In this document: positions 8,302 to 17,300 of the stretch, in pieces
Numbering within the stretch: the stretch's first letter is position 1
Layout: each line of letters opens with the position of its first letter
Source: an uncultured Acidobacteriota bacterium
GTDB taxonomy: Bacteria; Acidobacteriota; UBA6911; RPQK01; JAJDTT01
Assembly: GCA_951812665.1 (NCBI GenBank)
Contig: CATOST010000018.1
Span: 248,001-312,000, forward strand
Direction of reading: 5' to 3'
DNA length: 64,000 nucleotides
Notes under the pieces: generated by a model
Told to the model about the DNA's origin: nothing
Databases searched by the model: none
What the model saw: the letters and a program-made list of their open reading frames with translations, nothing else
Program-made: the position numbers and the translations under genes

Positions 8302-9243
8302 CTACGTGACGAAGGCGTGCGAGCGCTGCTCCCGCAGGGAAAACAGAACACCGCCCAGTTGGGGGATGGGGTGTCGGCGACGCCGATATCGACCTTGCTT
8401 TCGATACGTCTCCAGCAGTTGCGCCACTTTCTCTGCCGGACCGACGGCCAATCCGTCCGTCAGAAATCGCAAACGACGGCGAAAGGCTCCGGCACGGGTA
8501 AATCCACGTCGCTGCTCCTGATGGAGGATCCACCGGGGGATTGCGGCTTGGTTCTCCCGGGTGGGGACGGCTCCTCGATAGTACAAGCGAGCCCGGTAAC
8601 TCCTGTACACGTCGGTTCCGGGATCCGAGGGGAACAGTTCCTCCAATGGAATCAGGTCGTGATCCTTGCCGGTGAGTCTCCAGCGGGCTGAGCCCCACTT
8701 CCATTGCTCGGGCCGCTTGACCAGTCCGGCTCGGACGGCGTTGAGTTCCACGTAAAGAATGGCGTCTTGGACCGCTTCGGTTCCCAATAGTTCCGGGTTC
8801 TTGAAACGTTCACTCCAAAAATGGCCTCGCCGTCGAAACTGGTGGTTGAACCACGCGGCATACAGCCCGTCCACGTTCTGCATCAGTTTCGACACGTCAA
8901 AGAGACGCTGGTTGAAAGCCTTCCATTGGGCGACGGTCCAATCGGCGGTTTTCTTCTCTACCTTTCGCCCATAAAGCTTGTCGGCGCTCTCCATCAACTC
9001 CTTGCGGGACAAGGAGCGAGGCTTCTCAAAATGGACGACGAAGTGGAAATGATTGCCCATGATCTGAAACGCGGCCAAACGACACCGGTAGACACTGACG
9101 TAGAACAACATCATGTCCAGGAGTTTGCGACGGGCTCGCCGGTCTTCGAAGGGGAACCAATCGGTCCAGCCAGTGACTCGATTGGTGAGGTGATAGAAGG
9201 CGGCTTCCTTGCTTTTGTGTCGCGCGGTTCGGGGCATGGGCAC
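8302..9243 (-). CDS. REP-associated tyrosine transposase (RAYT, Y1/HUH)
   Basis: A 313-residue protein starting at GTG 9243 (an ATG at 9237 is also possible). The HUH metal motif is H65-F-H67 within MGNHFHFVV. An upstream YHLTNRV motif (residues 17-23), a candidate catalytic Tyr128 (DGLYAAWFN) and the later YVELNAVRAGLV are typical of TnpA-REP proteins. Such proteins cut single-stranded DNA at short palindromes and are usually single-copy. The C-terminal 80 residues are basic and less conserved. The gene is flanked by inverted GGGACAGTCT-type sequences. All catalytic residues seem present, so it may be active. Confidence 0.9.
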   Translation of the reverse strand: MPMPRTARHKSKEAAFYHLTNRVTGWTDWFPFEDRRARRKLLDMMLFYVSVYRCRLAAFQIMGNHFHFVVHFEKPRSLSRKELMESADKLYGRKVEKKTADWTVAQWKAFNQRLFDVSKLMQNVDGLYAAWFNHQFRRRGHFWSERFKNPELLGTEAVQDAILYVELNAVRAGLVKRPEQWKWGSARWRLTGKDHDLIPLEELFPSDPGTDVYRSYRARLYYRGAVPTRENQAAIPRWILHQEQRRGFTRAGAFRRRLRFLTDGLAVGPAEKVAQLLETYRKQGRYRRRRHPIPQLGGVLFSLREQRSHAFVT

Positions 9244-9485
9244 GGTCCTCGGTCAATCGGACTCGCGAGGGAGTCGGTTCGCACCTCTGATGACAACAAC
9301 GACTCAGAACCAAGAAAGGCGAGGGAAACTCAAGAAAATCAGCAAATCTCGGGTTTCCGGAAGTAGCCGAGGAAGCTTGACCAGGTGACCACCTGAGTTG
9401 TCTCAGGACGGCAAAACACAGGACGGAAAAACATTCGGACGGAAAAACAGACTGTCCCCTTCTCACGCGGTCCCCTTCTCACGCG
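9244..9485. promoter_or_regulatory. transposase upstream region with REP motif and 16-bp tandem repeat
   Basis: This is the leader of the minus-strand transposase gene. AGACTGTCCCCTT at 9449-9461 mirrors the sequence at 8003-8015. GTCCCCTTCTCACGCG occurs twice in tandem at 9454-9469 and 9470-9485. GGACGGAAAAAC-like repeats precede it at 9421-9448. No clear promoter was identified. Confidence 0.5.
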
Positions 9486-9592
9486 GACTGGACATTCGAG
9501 ACCAGAAGGGTCTCACTGCCCTTGGGGCCGCAGCTTCCAACCGGCACACAGAGGTCGTCCGCTATCTACAAGAGGCCGGCGCCACCAGGTAG
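9486..9592 (+). pseudogene. ankyrin gene 3'-terminal fragment (direct repeat copy B)
   Basis: Reads DQKGLTAL, then AAASNRHTEVVRYLQEAGAT and a stop, nearly identical at protein level to the end of the ankyrin gene at 7674-7780. It has no start or upstream repeats. The frame is open to 9398 only by chance sequence. The DNA differs mainly at silent positions, so the two copies diverged from a coding ancestor or were kept similar by exchange. Confidence 0.8.
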
Positions 9593-9604
9593 GGGCTCCT
9601 GGAA

Positions 9605-9670
9605 GGGGACATTCTTGTCCCCCCCACACATCCCGGAATTGAGGGTTACAAACCCCCACTCCCATGCCTC
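9605..9670 (-). repeat. R2 repeat copy 1 (two-hairpin palindrome)
   Basis: Read on the minus strand it matches the elements at 52148 and 61950. It contains GGGGGTTT/AACCC and GGGGACA/TGTCCCC stems. The second stem keeps pairing with different bases from the 52148 copy (ACT/AGT there, ACA/TGT here). It sits in the spacer of direct repeat copy B and has no counterpart in copy A. Confidence 0.7.
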
Positions 9671-9674
9671 CCCG

Positions 9675-11099
9675 TTACTCCCAACCCGGTTCGAAACCCC
9701 GGTCTCCAGGGATGACGTTCAACTGTCTCCGCAAGTCGAGGCAAGCGTCTTCCCAGCGGTCGAGATCATCCCTGAGCCGGCTGACGGCGTCCGGGACCGA
9801 CGCCCGCTGCAGGAGGTTGTCCAGTTCGCAGGGATCCTGCATGAGATCGTAGGCTTCGTCACCGTACTGGGGATCCCGGATGTAGGAGAACTCCCGGCTC
9901 CGCCCGGCTCGAACCAGGGCGTTTCGCCGACCCGAATTGAAGGTTCCGGTGGGAAAGGTGGACTTGAGGTGTCCATGGTAGTCGCCGACTTGGGCGAAGG
10001 CGACACGGCGCAGCGGCCGTCTCGCTCCCCGGCCCACCCACGCCATCAGGTCCCGGCCCTGAGCGTATTCGGGAACCGGAATGTCGGCCAGGGAGAGGAA
10101 GGTGGGAAAAAGATCCACGAGATCCACGAGGCCGGGGATCCGGATTCCCCGGTGAGCCGTCAGATTCGTGGGTGGGCGGATCACCAGCGGGACGTGGGTC
10201 AGGCATTCGTACGGAACCTCGCACTTCTCGAAGAGTCCCTTCTCCCCCATGAAATCGCCGTGGTCGGAGGCGAAGACCACCCAGGTGTTCTCCAACAGGT
10301 CCCTTTCCACCAGGGCCTGGAACACTCGATTCATCTGGTGGTCCACGTAGCGGATCATTCCGTGGTAGACGGCCACTACCTTCTTGAGATCGCTTTCGGA
10401 AGCCTCCCCGGTCCGGACTTCCTTGAGGGCCTGGGTTTGCCAGGAGGGCCTCGCCCCGTCGTGGTCCATCACCGGGAGATCGACCTGGTCGGGGTCCACC
10501 ATGGAATCGTAGGGGGGAGGCACGAAATAGGAGGGATGAGGGTCGTTGAAGGAGAAGTGGAGAAAGAAAGGCATCCGGGATCGCCGTGCCGTGTCAAGCA
10601 TGCGAATCGACCGATCCGCCAGCAGCGCCGAATGCCCCTCCTCGGGAGCGCATTCGATGGCTCCGCAGGACCAGCCCACGTCTTTGCGCCCGTGGGTGTA
10701 CTTGGTCTCCAGGGCACGGGCCAACGGACCAGGCTCGCGCAGGTCCACCTGTTCATACCAGCCGCGGCTCAGGTTCCTACCTTGTTCGAAATGACCCGAG
10801 ACCGCGGTGTAGTAACCGTGCGAGGCGAAGAGCTCAGACATCTGTGGCAGGTTCAGAGGAGCCTTGTTCTGCCAACAGGTGACTTGGTGGACCAGCGGAT
10901 GAACCCCGGTGAAGACGGAGGCCCGGCTGGGGGTACAGATGGTGCTGGCGGCATAGGTCTCGGGGAAAGTGATTCCCTCTGCTGCCAGACCCTCCATGAA
11001 GGGACAGGAGATCAGCGAGTTCCCCAGCATGGGCGCCGCCGAGGCCTTGAGTTGGTCGGCAGTGATGTAGACGAGGTTGGGCTTATCCACCGTTTTCAA
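9675..11099 (-). CDS. sulfatase (arylsulfatase/choline-sulfatase type)
   Basis: A 474-residue member of the alkaline phosphatase/sulfatase superfamily. The sulfatase signature is C55-T-P-S-R59; Cys55 would be converted to formylglycine by a maturase not seen in this window. Metal-binding positions are recognisable at D15 (ITADQ) and in SDHGDFMGEKG near residue 280. There is no signal peptide, so unlike most polysaccharide sulfatases this one appears cytoplasmic, as choline-sulfatases are. Substrate unknown. Its last codons lie in direct repeat copy B, and a fragment of its 3' end is repeated at 7855-7923. Confidence 0.9.
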   Translation of the reverse strand: MKTVDKPNLVYITADQLKASAAPMLGNSLISCPFMEGLAAEGITFPETYAASTICTPSRASVFTGVHPLVHQVTCWQNKAPLNLPQMSELFASHGYYTAVSGHFEQGRNLSRGWYEQVDLREPGPLARALETKYTHGRKDVGWSCGAIECAPEEGHSALLADRSIRMLDTARRSRMPFFLHFSFNDPHPSYFVPPPYDSMVDPDQVDLPVMDHDGARPSWQTQALKEVRTGEASESDLKKVVAVYHGMIRYVDHQMNRVFQALVERDLLENTWVVFASDHGDFMGEKGLFEKCEVPYECLTHVPLVIRPPTNLTAHRGIRIPGLVDLVDLFPTFLSLADIPVPEYAQGRDLMAWVGRGARRPLRRVAFAQVGDYHGHLKSTFPTGTFNSGRRNALVRAGRSREFSYIRDPQYGDEAYDLMQDPCELDNLLQRASVPDAVSRLRDDLDRWEDACLDLRRQLNVIPGDRGFEPGWE

Positions 11100-11135
11100 A
11101 TTAAGAAGACCCTGCCGATCCCGTAGGAGTCCATC

Positions 11136-12911
11136 TCAGTTCGGCGCGATCCGATGGGTCGACGTCGCCATCCTTCCGGTGAGACTCTGGCGGACAACGA
11201 CCACCAGGTCGTGGGCCCCATCCGGCGCAATCCCCGCTGCCATGGGGACGAAGTGTTTGTAGCGGAGGAACTTGGCCAGATCCTGCTGGTTGAAGTCCAG
11301 ATCGATCTTCTCAACGAAGTAGAAGTTTTCCCCGACCCATTTCCCCGCGTCGTCGAAGAGTGCCCCGAACATCTCGATGACGCACCGGTTCTGTCCTCCC
11401 TGGGATCTGAAGATGAAGGCGTCGGTGGGAATCCGGGCTTGGACCTGTACGTGACCGTTCCGGTTCTGGACCTGAGTGTCGACGGGAAAGTCCCGGAACA
11501 GGTCGGGGAACTTGAAAGCGTTGGCCAGATCGACGGTTTCGGCTTCCCGCGGGTCCTCTTCGACGTAACCTTCCCGGTAGCGCAACCGGATGCCTTTTCT
11601 TCTGACCTTCACCTTGATCTTGTGGAACTTGCCCTGCTTCCGGATCGAGGACGGGACATATCCCAAGAGGTAGTACTGACTGCCGTCCCGGTAGGCACTG
11701 CGGATCGGGCGTTCCAGGTCGTTGTCGTCGGCGAACCAGAGCCCACCGGTCTCCATAGAGAGGGAGGCCAGAAACTGGTGCGGGGCGGTGATGTCCTCGG
11801 TGGAGTAGGTCGGGTAAAGGTAATTGCCCGAACCTCTGTGTTCAGAGTTGCCGATCGCGGGGACCATCAGACCCCGGGGATCGATACTGTATACCGAAAC
11901 CTGCGCTCGATTGGCTTGGCGCACCGCCGACCCAAGCCGGTTGATCAGGTGGGAGGCTTGTGAGGCGCCCGCCATGTAGTTGTTGGCTGCCAGATGGATC
12001 AGGGTGACCTGTCCCGGAGAGTAGGTGACGGCTCGTTGGGAGATCAGGTGGGTGACGGTGCGCTTGGCATCGAGAGGATAGCCCTTGGAGAAGTAGATCA
12101 ACTGTTTTCGTCCCGGTAGGGAGCCCAGATGCCGGGAGAGTGCGCCGATGGCGGCGCAGGTGAAGTCCATTTGCAGTTCGACCTTCACCAGGAGATCGCG
12201 GCCATGGTCCGCTGCCTGAGAGATGGCTCCGTCCAGATTCGGATCGAGTCTCTGCTCTCCGGCCCCGGTCTGGCCGGGATCGAAGGTATCCAGGGCTCCC
12301 GCCTCCATTCGGGCGAAGGCATAGTCCAAACTCTCCACAAACCGGGCGATGCTGGTCTCTTCAAAATCTCTCGCGACCAGTTTGTCGAGGGTGGCGTCCA
12401 ATTGGGAAATGTCGCTGGTGAAGGGCAATTCGACTCGAAACTGCGGCCGTATGCTGGCGACCATCACCCGGTCGGTGGAAGCCAGTTCGGAGCGGGCGAA
12501 CCGTCTTATGGATTCCTTGACCCGTTCCAGCCCATGAAAGGACATGGCCTGCAGGTCGAACAGGAAAGCGAAATAGCCCCTGTCCTGCGGGGTCGTGGGG
12601 AGAGATCTGGCGGCGAGGGCGGGTGTCGGAACGGCGCCCGTTCTGACGTCCGAAACCAGTTGTTCCTCGGACCCGGCCCGTCTGCGCAGGTCGAAGAAGG
12701 TCAGGCTCTGGAGCTTGCCGTCCTCGAAGACCTGAATTTCCTCCGGCTTCAGGTCGTGGATGAATTGTCCCCGCTTGTCGGTGACCACCAAGTCGACCAG
12801 GACGACCTCGGATTGGGCTCGGAAAGACGGAACGAGTTCCTCCTGGGCATCGAGCGGGACCAAGGTGAACCCCAAGAGGCCGGCGGCCCACGACAGGCGG
12901 CGAAATCGCAT
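11136..12911 (-). CDS. VWFA-related Acidobacterial-type secreted protein
   Basis: 591 residues from the ATG at 12911, chosen because it gives a signal peptide directly (MRFRRLSWAAGLLGF, cleavage near LDAQ). A start at 12962 is in frame and cannot be excluded. After the signal comes the typical opening VxVDLVVTDKxGxxI and F-E-D-G-K, followed by a VWA-like domain (about 120-330). A beta-rich C-terminal part (about 390-580) contains YYLLGYVPS. This matches the VWFA-related domain family recorded chiefly in Acidobacteria. Function unknown; probably an exported adhesion or binding protein. It ends 36 bp from the sulfatase start and may be co-transcribed with it. Confidence 0.85.
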   Translation of the reverse strand: MRFRRLSWAAGLLGFTLVPLDAQEELVPSFRAQSEVVLVDLVVTDKRGQFIHDLKPEEIQVFEDGKLQSLTFFDLRRRAGSEEQLVSDVRTGAVPTPALAARSLPTTPQDRGYFAFLFDLQAMSFHGLERVKESIRRFARSELASTDRVMVASIRPQFRVELPFTSDISQLDATLDKLVARDFEETSIARFVESLDYAFARMEAGALDTFDPGQTGAGEQRLDPNLDGAISQAADHGRDLLVKVELQMDFTCAAIGALSRHLGSLPGRKQLIYFSKGYPLDAKRTVTHLISQRAVTYSPGQVTLIHLAANNYMAGASQASHLINRLGSAVRQANRAQVSVYSIDPRGLMVPAIGNSEHRGSGNYLYPTYSTEDITAPHQFLASLSMETGGLWFADDNDLERPIRSAYRDGSQYYLLGYVPSSIRKQGKFHKIKVKVRRKGIRLRYREGYVEEDPREAETVDLANAFKFPDLFRDFPVDTQVQNRNGHVQVQARIPTDAFIFRSQGGQNRCVIEMFGALFDDAGKWVGENFYFVEKIDLDFNQQDLAKFLRYKHFVPMAAGIAPDGAHDLVVVVRQSLTGRMATSTHRIAPN

Positions 12912-13042
12912 AGCGGCAACAGAAAGGACTTCGATTCCGGTCACAGAATACAGATGAGGCATTCTATCAGGCCCGGTCTTCGGATGAATCCGGGATCATT
13001 CCAGGGTCCAACTTTGCGGACTGCCTCCGGTATACTCACGTC

Positions 13043-13567
13043 GTGAGATTCATCTTTCCGGCCGCTCTGCTCTGGGCGGTCTTGCTGCCTGGAGTGATGC
13101 CGGCACAGGATTCCGAGTCGCCGGTCTCGGCTCGGAACTTTCTCTGGGTCAACCAAGATTTCTGCACCGCTGGACAACCGACCCACCAGGACCTGATCCG
13201 CCTGAAGCAAAAAGGAGTCCACTCGGTCTTGAACCTGCGGACCGCCGCCGAGGATCCCGGAGTTGCGAAAGAGGGAGCTGCCGTGCAGGCACTGGGACTC
13301 AAATATTTCCATCTTCCGGTGGACTCGAGTCGCCTGACTCCGGAGCTGGGAGACGAGTTTCTGCGGATCGTCTCGGATGAGTCGAACCGGCCCCTCTTCA
13401 TTCATTGCGCCAGCGCCAATCGGGTCGGAGCGTTCTGGATTCTTCACCGAGTGGTCAACCACGGCTGGAGTCTGGCGAAGGCGGAGGAAGAGGCCCGGAA
13501 GGTCGGTCTGCGATCCAAGAAGTTGCTCGAGTTCGCCAGGAAGTACCTCGAACAAGCTGGCCACTGA
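13043..13567 (+). CDS. secreted dual-specificity-phosphatase-like protein
   Basis: A 174-residue protein starting at GTG, with a signal peptide (1-22). The phosphatase loop is H121-C122-A-S-A-N-R127, a Cx4R form found in the DSP-PTPase/beta-lactamase-hydrolase-like (DUF442) family rather than the classic Cx5R. An SVLNLR strand and a downstream helix complete the fold. Cys122 would form the phospho-enzyme. The substrate cannot be told. The gene precedes the propeller protein by 18 bp and probably shares its transcript. It is divergent from the VWFA-related gene. Confidence 0.8.
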   Translation: MRFIFPAALLWAVLLPGVMPAQDSESPVSARNFLWVNQDFCTAGQPTHQDLIRLKQKGVHSVLNLRTAAEDPGVAKEGAAVQALGLKYFHLPVDSSRLTPELGDEFLRIVSDESNRPLFIHCASANRVGAFWILHRVVNHGWSLAKAEEEARKVGLRSKKLLEFARKYLEQAGH

Positions 13568-13585
13568 ATACCCGGGAGGTCTGAT

Positions 13586-16441
13586 ATGCGCTGGAATCTG
13601 GGGCTGATCTTGCTTTTTCTTCCTTGGGCCGTTGCGGTCCGGGGCCAGACGGAGACGAAGGTTTGGAAGGAATCCAGCTTCGAGGATTTCGTTGACGGCA
13701 AGTTTGGAGACGGGGGTGCCAACACCTATGTTTCCCGGCGCGGACGCATCCAATTGGTGAATCGATGGGACCTCAACCAGGATGGGTTCATCGACCTGGT
13801 CTTTTCCAACACCCATCCCCACAAGGAGAAGATGGACGCGGCCATCTATTGGGGAAACGGCAGGGACTTCGACGTGTCCCGCCGCTCCTTCATCCCCAAC
13901 GACGGTGCCCAGTGGGCGGCAACCGGCGATCTGGATGGGGACGGCCGGATGGACGTGGTCTTCCCCAACTACACCAATGGCACCTGGGACGGCATGGACT
14001 CGTTCGTTTATTTCGGCGGCATCGAGGAGTTGAAGAACCGCCGGGACGACTCGGCGTGGGGTTTCCACCCCTTTTCCAGGAAGATCACCCTTCCGTCGCG
14101 GGCAGCCCAAGGAGCCACTGTGGCCGATCTGAACCGTGACGGGCACCCCGACGTGGTCCTGGCTCTGTCCGCCGGATTCTGGGAGTACCGGGTCGGCTTC
14201 CGGGGAGGGGGCTACGATTCACCCTCACGTGTCTTCTGGGGTTCCGCTCAAGGTCCGGACCGGGAGCGCTACGTGGACGTCCCGGCCCTGGGGGCCTCGG
14301 ACGCCGCCGTCGCCGATCTGAACCGGGATGGATGGCCCGATCTCATCCTGGCCAACCAGGAAGACAAGGGGAACCAGGACATCGATTCCTATGTTCTATG
14401 GGGCGGTGAGGGAGGCTTCAGCCCCCAGCGCAAGGTGGATCTTCCGACCCATCAGGCCTTCGCCGTGGAGCCGGCCGACGTGAATGGCGACGGCCGCACG
14501 GATCTGGTGATCGCCAACGGGAAGGGCCCCGCTTCTTTCGTCTATCTCAACAGTGAGGAAGGCTTCTCGGTCGAGAGACGGCTGGAGCTTCCCACCAGTA
14601 ATGCCCGCGACACCGCCGTCGCCGATTTCAACGGCGACGGCCACCAGGACATCTTCTTCACCAATCATCAGTCCCACGGCAACCCTCTCGCCCACTCCTA
14701 TCTGTATTGGGGCTCCGCCGACGGCTTTTCCGAGGGGCGGCGCCAGGAGTTCGAGACGGTGGGAGCGTGGGGCGTCTCGGCAGCCGACCTGAATCGGGAC
14801 GGGCACGTGGACCTGGTTATCTCCAACTACAAGGAACATTTTTCCTTCGAGGTCCCCTCATATATCCAGTGGAACTCCGAACAGGGCTTCGCTCCCACCC
14901 GGCGCACCTCCCTCTTCACGCAGGGTGCGGTGGGCAACCTGGTGACCGACTTCGACGGCGACGGTCACCTGGACGTCCTCTTCAACAACACCGTGGCCCG
15001 CCGCCGGGGTGGGGACAGCCCCGTTTTCGTCTACTGGGGAGACGCCCAGGGCCAGTACAGCGTCGAACGGCGAATCTCGCTGCCCGCCGTGGACCCTTAC
15101 GAATGGGGATCGGCGGACCTGGACGACGACGGCTGGACCGATCTGGTGGTCTCCAACTTCGGAGAAACAGTCCGGTGGCGCCAGGAGAGCCACGTCTACT
15201 GGGGCGATTCGGAGGGTTTCCAGGCCGACAACCGATCCGCCCTGATGGGACGCGGCAGCGCCGGCGTGAGCATCGCCGACCTGGATCGGGACGGATGGCT
15301 GGACGTGGTCCTGTCCAACGTCCCCAGTGAGGAGCTGGCGGAAACGGGAGCGTTCGTCTACTGGGGCGGCGGCGAAGGGTTCGTCGTCACCGAGCGGCTG
15401 GAGTTGGACAATGGACCCACCGGCATACCGGCCATCGTCGACGTGAACCGGGACGGACACCTGGACCTCATTTTCTCGGCCAACGCAGAGGGGGTCCCCA
15501 TCTATTGGGGCGACGGCAGCCGCGGATACTCCTCGTCGCGCCGCAGTTTCGTTCCCGGATCGGCCGGTCTTCGGGGCGTGGAGGTCGCCGACCTGAACCG
15601 GGACGGAGTGCTCGACCTGGTCCTGAGCCGTGCCATCGAAGCGGGCTCCCGGTTGACCACCGGCTTCGTCTATTGGGGCGCGGGAGAGGGAAAATACTCG
15701 GTCGATCGCCGCACGGAATTCGAGATCGAGGGGACCAATCTGATCACGGTGGCGGACGTGAACCAGGACGGATGGCTGGACCTGGTGTGCCCCAATTACA
15801 ACACCGGCTCGAGCCGGGCGACTCTCTCACGTGTCCATCTGGGCGGACCCGACGGGTTCGACCCGAAGCGGATGTTCAAGCTGCCCACAAACTCGGGGGC
15901 TGGAAGCATGGTGGCGGATTTCAACCAGGACGGATACGCTGACATTCTATTCGTCTGCCACCGTTCCGAAGGGGACCCCAACCGGATCGGCTCCTTTGGG
16001 GATCACGTCACCAACTCCTTCCTCTACTGGGGCGGAGGGGACGGCTTCCGGGCGGACCGCCGGCTGGAGATTCCGGTCCGCGGACCCCACAACGACTCGG
16101 GAGTGGACCTGGGCAACATCTACGATCGGCGATTCGAGTTCGACTACGTCTCGTCGGTGCACTCATACACCGATCGACGTCCGGCCAGCCTGACCTGGAA
16201 AGCCCAGACGCCTCTCGGCAGCCGAGTACGTCTCCAGATCAGGACGGCCGGGTCGGAAGCCAAACTGAACGACGCCGCGTGGCGGGGACCCGGCGGGCGG
16301 GCGACTTTCTTCGAGCAACCCGCCGAAATCCCGCATACGGATCCGTCACACTCGGTGATTCAGTACCGGGCGACGCTCCATCCCGCTCCCACAGGAGTCG
16401 TATCGCCGATCCTGGAAGAAGTCGTGGTGCTGTTCCGGTAG
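13586..16441 (+). CDS. FG-GAP/VCBS propeller protein, 14 repeats
   Basis: A 951-residue exported protein (signal peptide 1-21; ATG with GGGAGG 7 bp upstream). I count 14 calcium-binding D-x-N/D-x-D-G-x-x-D-L/V motifs, spaced about 55-65 residues, each followed by a V-Y-W-G strand. Fourteen repeats would make two seven-bladed integrin-alpha-like propellers. The last 120 residues lack the repeat and look like a small beta-sandwich. Such proteins bind ligands or surfaces in the extracytoplasm. No catalytic domain is visible. All repeats are intact, suggesting selection rather than decay. Confidence 0.9.
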   Translation: MRWNLGLILLFLPWAVAVRGQTETKVWKESSFEDFVDGKFGDGGANTYVSRRGRIQLVNRWDLNQDGFIDLVFSNTHPHKEKMDAAIYWGNGRDFDVSRRSFIPNDGAQWAATGDLDGDGRMDVVFPNYTNGTWDGMDSFVYFGGIEELKNRRDDSAWGFHPFSRKITLPSRAAQGATVADLNRDGHPDVVLALSAGFWEYRVGFRGGGYDSPSRVFWGSAQGPDRERYVDVPALGASDAAVADLNRDGWPDLILANQEDKGNQDIDSYVLWGGEGGFSPQRKVDLPTHQAFAVEPADVNGDGRTDLVIANGKGPASFVYLNSEEGFSVERRLELPTSNARDTAVADFNGDGHQDIFFTNHQSHGNPLAHSYLYWGSADGFSEGRRQEFETVGAWGVSAADLNRDGHVDLVISNYKEHFSFEVPSYIQWNSEQGFAPTRRTSLFTQGAVGNLVTDFDGDGHLDVLFNNTVARRRGGDSPVFVYWGDAQGQYSVERRISLPAVDPYEWGSADLDDDGWTDLVVSNFGETVRWRQESHVYWGDSEGFQADNRSALMGRGSAGVSIADLDRDGWLDVVLSNVPSEELAETGAFVYWGGGEGFVVTERLELDNGPTGIPAIVDVNRDGHLDLIFSANAEGVPIYWGDGSRGYSSSRRSFVPGSAGLRGVEVADLNRDGVLDLVLSRAIEAGSRLTTGFVYWGAGEGKYSVDRRTEFEIEGTNLITVADVNQDGWLDLVCPNYNTGSSRATLSRVHLGGPDGFDPKRMFKLPTNSGAGSMVADFNQDGYADILFVCHRSEGDPNRIGSFGDHVTNSFLYWGGGDGFRADRRLEIPVRGPHNDSGVDLGNIYDRRFEFDYVSSVHSYTDRRPASLTWKAQTPLGSRVRLQIRTAGSEAKLNDAAWRGPGGRATFFEQPAEIPHTDPSHSVIQYRATLHPAPTGVVSPILEEVVVLFR

Positions 16442-16747
16442 AAGGGCAATCGGCACTACGATTTCGAGTTCCGGAAAATATGGAGGTGTCGTCATCCCTA
16501 TTCGGTTGGGGGAATCTTTCAATCCGAATTCAAATTCTAAGCGCGTTGCTCGCCGGGGTTCGTGGCGTCACCGGCATCACCGCCGCTTTGGGATCGGCCA
16601 GAACTACTCACTTTCTCCCCGCGCGTGAGTTCCATCACGTCATCGGTGTTGAGACCATGGTCGACGATACCGCGTGCTCTTCGGAGGCGTTTCTCGATGA
16701 GCGATCGTCTGCTTTGCAATGGACGGTTCACCATGCCACCCTCGGAC
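16442..16747. other. gene-free stretch
   Basis: No convincing gene. A minus-strand ORF (16537-16764) contains GLNTDDVMELTRGE, faintly like the end of VapB-type antitoxins, but no partner or start signal supports it. With the adjoining amidohydrolase fragment this looks like decayed DNA. Confidence 0.4.
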
Positions 16748-17218
16748 TCAGGTTCGGATCCCATAAATCTCCATGGCGGTTCCGCCCCGAATCTGGGCGA
16801 TGTCGCTTGCGCTCATGTACGGGCACCGCTCCTTGACGTAATCGAACTGGTGCCGGTACTGCTCGACGGTCGGAAGGTTCACGTGGGTGTACTCGGAGCC
16901 CCACATCAGCTTGGCCGGGCCGAAAGTGTCGTAAAACGCCTTGAGGACCACGTCACCGGGACCGTACATGTCGGACCTGTGCTGGAGTCCGGTGAGGACC
17001 TCCATGACGACGTTGTAGTTCCTGACCAGTTCGACGACCGCATCGGGTATTCGGACCGAGCCGTCGTCCTGGAGGCAGCTGGACGGCCAGATGCCGTGGA
17101 TGATGACTACCTTCAGATCCGGAAACTTCTTGACCACGTTCAACAGGGCCGGCCCCAGGGTCTTGAAGTTAACCTCGTAGGAGGAAACCACGGCGAGTCT
17201 GGGCGCCGTCAACTCGAG
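16748..17218 (-). pseudogene. amidohydrolase (TIM-barrel metal-dependent hydrolase) C-terminal fragment
   Basis: About 155 residues match the C-terminal half of amidohydrolase-2 family enzymes. IIHG (metal-loop His) is visible, then MWGSEYTHVNLPT (canonically W-G-S-D-Y-P-H), and a GGTAMEIYGI end. The N-terminal half, with the first metal-binding HxH, is missing. The frame stays open to 17413 but that part runs into the neighbouring gene and has no family resemblance. It is most likely a 5'-truncated relic. No start codon with a ribosome site fits. Confidence 0.65.
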
Positions 17219-17300
17219 ATCTGGACACGGGTCACCTCCTGGAACAGGGAACGTCAATGGTCTGAGTCGGTATGGAAGATACGGAATATGACGCTTCGCA

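Noticed and set aside
16537-16764. Minus-strand VapB-like antitoxin
   Set aside because: Only a weak resemblance over about 14 residues, no toxin partner, and no ribosome site.
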